Below are positions 13,188 to 15,438 of a stretch of DNA of 15,438 nucleotides, in pieces. Below the pieces are notes generated by a model. That model did not search any database. It was not told the DNA's origin and saw only the letters and a list, made by a program, of their open reading frames with translations. A program made the translations under genes and the position numbers. Origin of the DNA: JAWKUK01 sp041398605 (lineage in GTDB: Bacteria > Planctomycetota > UBA1135 > GCA-002686595). Location of the stretch: positions 1-15,438 of the forward strand of contig JAWKUK010000039.1 in assembly GCA_041398605.1 (NCBI GenBank), read 5' to 3'. Position 1 is the first letter of the stretch; each line of letters starts with the position of its first letter.

Positions 13188-15438
13188 ATGAACGACATGT
13201 CAGGGCTCCTTCTCTCCCTCTCGCTGCTGGCCGGGTCCCTCTCGCCGCTGGCGGGGTCGCCGGCCCAGGTCGACTTCGCCCGCGACGTCCGGCCGATCCT
13301 GTCCGAGCATTGCTTCGCCTGCCACGGGCCGGACGAGGCCAAGCGCGCAGCGGGCCTCCGGCTGGACACGCCGGAGGGCCTCCGCGCGGGGCTCGCCACT
13401 GGCGGGCACGCGATCGTGCCCGGCAAGCTCGACGAGAGCGAGCTCGCGTATCGCATCGAGCCGGGCCTCGAGTCCGACCTCATGCCGCCTGCGGCGTTTG
13501 GCAAGCCGCTGAGCGTGGCGCAGGTCGGGACCCTGAAGCGTTGGATCGAAGAGGGCGCCGAGTGGCGCGCGCACTGGGCCTTCCAGGCGCCGACGCGGCC
13601 CGCCGTGCCCGCGCTCGCAGAGGCGGGCGACGCCGCTGCAGTGGACGCCTTCGTCCTCGCGGCCCTCGCCGCCAAAGGCCTCGCGCCGTCGCCCGAGGCC
13701 GACCCCGTGACGCTCCTGCGGCGCGTGACGCTGGACCTGACCGGCCTGCCGCCGACGCTCGAAGAGCTCGACGCGTTCCTCTCGGACGAGGCGCCCGACG
13801 CCTACGAGCGCGCGGTCGACCGCCTCTTGGCGTCGCCGCGCTACGGCGAGCAGATGGCGCGGCTCTGGCTCGACGCGGCGCGCTACGCCGACACGCACGG
13901 GCTGCACCTCGACAACGTGCGCTCGATGTGGCCGTACCGCGACTGGGTCGTGCGCGCGTTCAACGAGGACCTGCCGTTCGACGACTTCACGGTCTGGCAG
14001 CTCGCGGGCGACCTCTTGCCTGAGCCGACGCAGGACCAGCTGATCGCGTCCGGCTTCAACCGCTGCAACCCGACGAGCGCCGAGGGCGGGATGATCGCCG
14101 AGGAGTACCTCTCGATCTATGCCAAGGACCGCGTCGACACGACCGGGACGGTGTGGCTCGGGATGACCGTCGGCTGCGCGCAGTGCCACGACCACAAGTA
14201 CGACCCGATCTCGCAGCGCGAGTATTATCAGCTCTACGCGTTCTTCAACTCCCTCGACGAAGAGGCGAGCGACCGCAACATCCCGAACCCGCAGCCCTTC
14301 CTGAAGGTGCCGACGGCGACGGACGAGGCGAACCTCGGCGCGCTGCGCGCGTCCCTCGCAGCGCTCGACGCAGAGCTCGCGGCGCCCAACCCCGCGCTCG
14401 ACGCGCGCGAGGCGGAATGGGCGCATGCGCGCAGCGCGGCCCTCGCGGCGCGCTGGTTGAATTGGGTGCCCGAGTCCGCGACCGCGACGAACGGCGCTGA
14501 GTTGACGGTGCAGCCCGATGCCTCGGTCGTCGCGGGCGGTGAGAACCCGGCCAAGACGGTGTACGAGCTGCGCGGCTTCGTGCCGGCGGGGAGCGTCGAG
14601 CGCCTGCGCCTCGAGGCGCTGTTGCCGAGCGACAGCGCGCGGCTGCCCGGCCGCGCGACGAACCAGAACTTCGTGCTGTCCGAGATCGAGGTCGAGGCGG
14701 CGCCCGCGGGCACCGAGGACTTCCAGCGCATCGACCTCACGTCCGCCGTCGCGTCGTTCTCGCAGAACGAATGGCCGATCAGCGCGGTGCTCGACGGTAA
14801 GCCGAACACGGGCTGGGCAGGGCTCGGGCTGCAAGGCGCGCGGCACGCGGAGCTGACCCCGCGCGCTCCGTTCGGCTACCCCGCGGGCGCTGAGCTGCGC
14901 GTGCGCTTGCGCTTCGAGTCGGTGCACGACCAGCACGCGTTCGCGCGCTTCCGGCTCGGCCTCGACCACACGCCGACGAGCGGCCTGGGCCTCGGCGTCT
15001 GGCACCGCGCGTTCTTCCCGGACACGCGCGTCCTGACCGCGCACGACCGCGTGTTGCCGATCGAGGCGACGTTGGGCGCGCTCGATGTGCTGGACAGCGC
15101 GGTCGCATGGACCCCCGAGCCAGGCTGGCGCGAGGGCGAGACGCATATGTTCCCGCAAGCGGTCGGCTCGATGGCGCTCGTGCGCTACATCTGGAGCGAC
15201 GGCCCGCGGCACGCGATCGCGACGCTGGGCAGCGACGACAGCGTCCAGGTGTGGGTGAACGGCGCGCTCGTGCATGACAACCCGGCGGCCCGCGCCGTTG
15301 CGCCCGACGCCGACCGCGTCGAGTTCGAGCTGCGGCGGGGGCTGAACGAGCTCGTGGTCGAGGTCTCGAACCACGGCGGCGGCTTCGGGTTCCAGATGCA
15401 GATGGCCAGCGCGCTGCCGTTCGACGAGGCGCCAGAGC
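13188..15438 (+). CDS. secreted planctomycete cytochrome c-like PSCyt1/DUF1549 protein, 3' end outside window
   Basis: The open frame runs to the window edge (750 codons seen). The ATG at 13188 follows a GGACG element, with a second in-frame ATG at 13197; either gives a Leu-rich signal peptide cleaved near SPA-Q27. PSCyt1 domain: VDFARDVRPILSEHCFACHG with haem-binding CxxCH at 42-46 and an MPP motif (Met99, candidate axial ligand). The DUF1549 (PSCyt2) domain spans about 150-361: LRRVTLDLTGLPPT, YADTHG and the conserved CAQCHDHKYDPI, whose CxxCH is at 330-334. After a helical stretch (about 380-430) comes a beta region of about 430-750 with a discoidin-like segment (VLDGKPNTGWA, about 533-545) and a PA14-like segment (SDDSVQVWVNGALVHDN, about 683-699). 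Family members normally end in DUF1553 (PSD1), which would lie beyond the window. Such proteins are exported and often sit beside DUF1501 or sulfatase genes; here only the upstream side is visible and it is an unrelated divergent gene. Electron acceptor and substrate are unknown. Confidence 0.93.
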   Translation, partial: MNDMSGLLLSLSLLAGSLSPLAGSPAQVDFARDVRPILSEHCFACHGPDEAKRAAGLRLDTPEGLRAGLATGGHAIVPGKLDESELAYRIEPGLESDLMPPAAFGKPLSVAQVGTLKRWIEEGAEWRAHWAFQAPTRPAVPALAEAGDAAAVDAFVLAALAAKGLAPSPEADPVTLLRRVTLDLTGLPPTLEELDAFLSDEAPDAYERAVDRLLASPRYGEQMARLWLDAARYADTHGLHLDNVRSMWPYRDWVVRAFNEDLPFDDFTVWQLAGDLLPEPTQDQLIASGFNRCNPTSAEGGMIAEEYLSIYAKDRVDTTGTVWLGMTVGCAQCHDHKYDPISQREYYQLYAFFNSLDEEASDRNIPNPQPFLKVPTATDEANLGALRASLAALDAELAAPNPALDAREAEWAHARSAALAARWLNWVPESATATNGAELTVQPDASVVAGGENPAKTVYELRGFVPAGSVERLRLEALLPSDSARLPGRATNQNFVLSEIEVEAAPAGTEDFQRIDLTSAVASFSQNEWPISAVLDGKPNTGWAGLGLQGARHAELTPRAPFGYPAGAELRVRLRFESVHDQHAFARFRLGLDHTPTSGLGLGVWHRAFFPDTRVLTAHDRVLPIEATLGALDVLDSAVAWTPEPGWREGETHMFPQAVGSMALVRYIWSDGPRHAIATLGSDDSVQVWVNGALVHDNPAARAVAPDADRVEFELRRGLNELVVEVSNHGGGFGFQMQMASALPFDEAPE

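Noticed and set aside
13200..15374. 724-residue minus-strand open frame over the cytochrome-like gene
   Set aside because: It is Arg/Ala-rich without motifs, whereas the plus strand carries two CxxCH motifs and a full DUF1549 domain in one frame.

Overview
The window is about 70% GC and its protein families point to a planctomycete. Three things support this: (1) the gene running off the right edge is a planctomycete-type cytochrome/DUF1549 protein; (2) the secreted protein at the left ends in a C-terminal beta module of a kind I associate with large secreted proteins of marine, Poly30/Saltatorellus-like planctomycetes; (3) ribosome binding sites are weak or absent at most starts. The lineage assignment is inference from protein content; there is no rRNA or marker gene here. 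I found no tRNA, rRNA, insertion sequence, phage gene or CRISPR array. The window reads as chromosomal backbone with large cell-envelope proteins.

Left part (1-6704), all on the minus strand: a secreted beta-rich protein of unknown function (271-2856), with a strong hairpin just past its stop, then a tight four-gene envelope lipid-transport operon. In transcription order the operon is a STAS-MlaE permease (5568-6704), an MlaF-type ATPase (4825-5562), a single-MCE MlaD-type protein with a long helical tail (3728-4828) and a PqiC-like auxiliary lipoprotein (3117-3731). The junctions are 5 bp, a 4-bp ATGA overlap and another 4-bp ATGA overlap, so the genes are very probably co-transcribed and their products act as one complex spanning inner membrane, periplasm and outer membrane.

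Middle (6822-11362): a 1030-residue lipoprotein on the minus strand is a choice-of-anchor I beta-propeller interrupted by an esterase-like phytase domain. A 200-bp divergent region separates it from a plus-strand D-threonine aldolase/D-serine dehydratase-family PLP enzyme. That enzyme has an odd N-terminal extension encoded partly by five tandem 15-bp repeats.

Right part (11385-15438): a minus-strand YihY/BrkB membrane protein converges on the PLP enzyme with only 22 bp between the stop codons, filled by a hairpin. It carries an unusual roughly 95-residue acidic, low-complexity insert just after its first membrane helix. Divergent from it is a plus-strand secreted cytochrome-c-like PSCyt1/DUF1549 protein, truncated by the window end before its expected DUF1553 domain.

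I do not see a defence island, mobile system or clear new multi-gene system. The items most worth a second look are the anchor-I/phytase fusion, the hybrid Mla/Pqi operon, and the two neighbouring genes that both carry 15-bp repeat-coded low-complexity segments.
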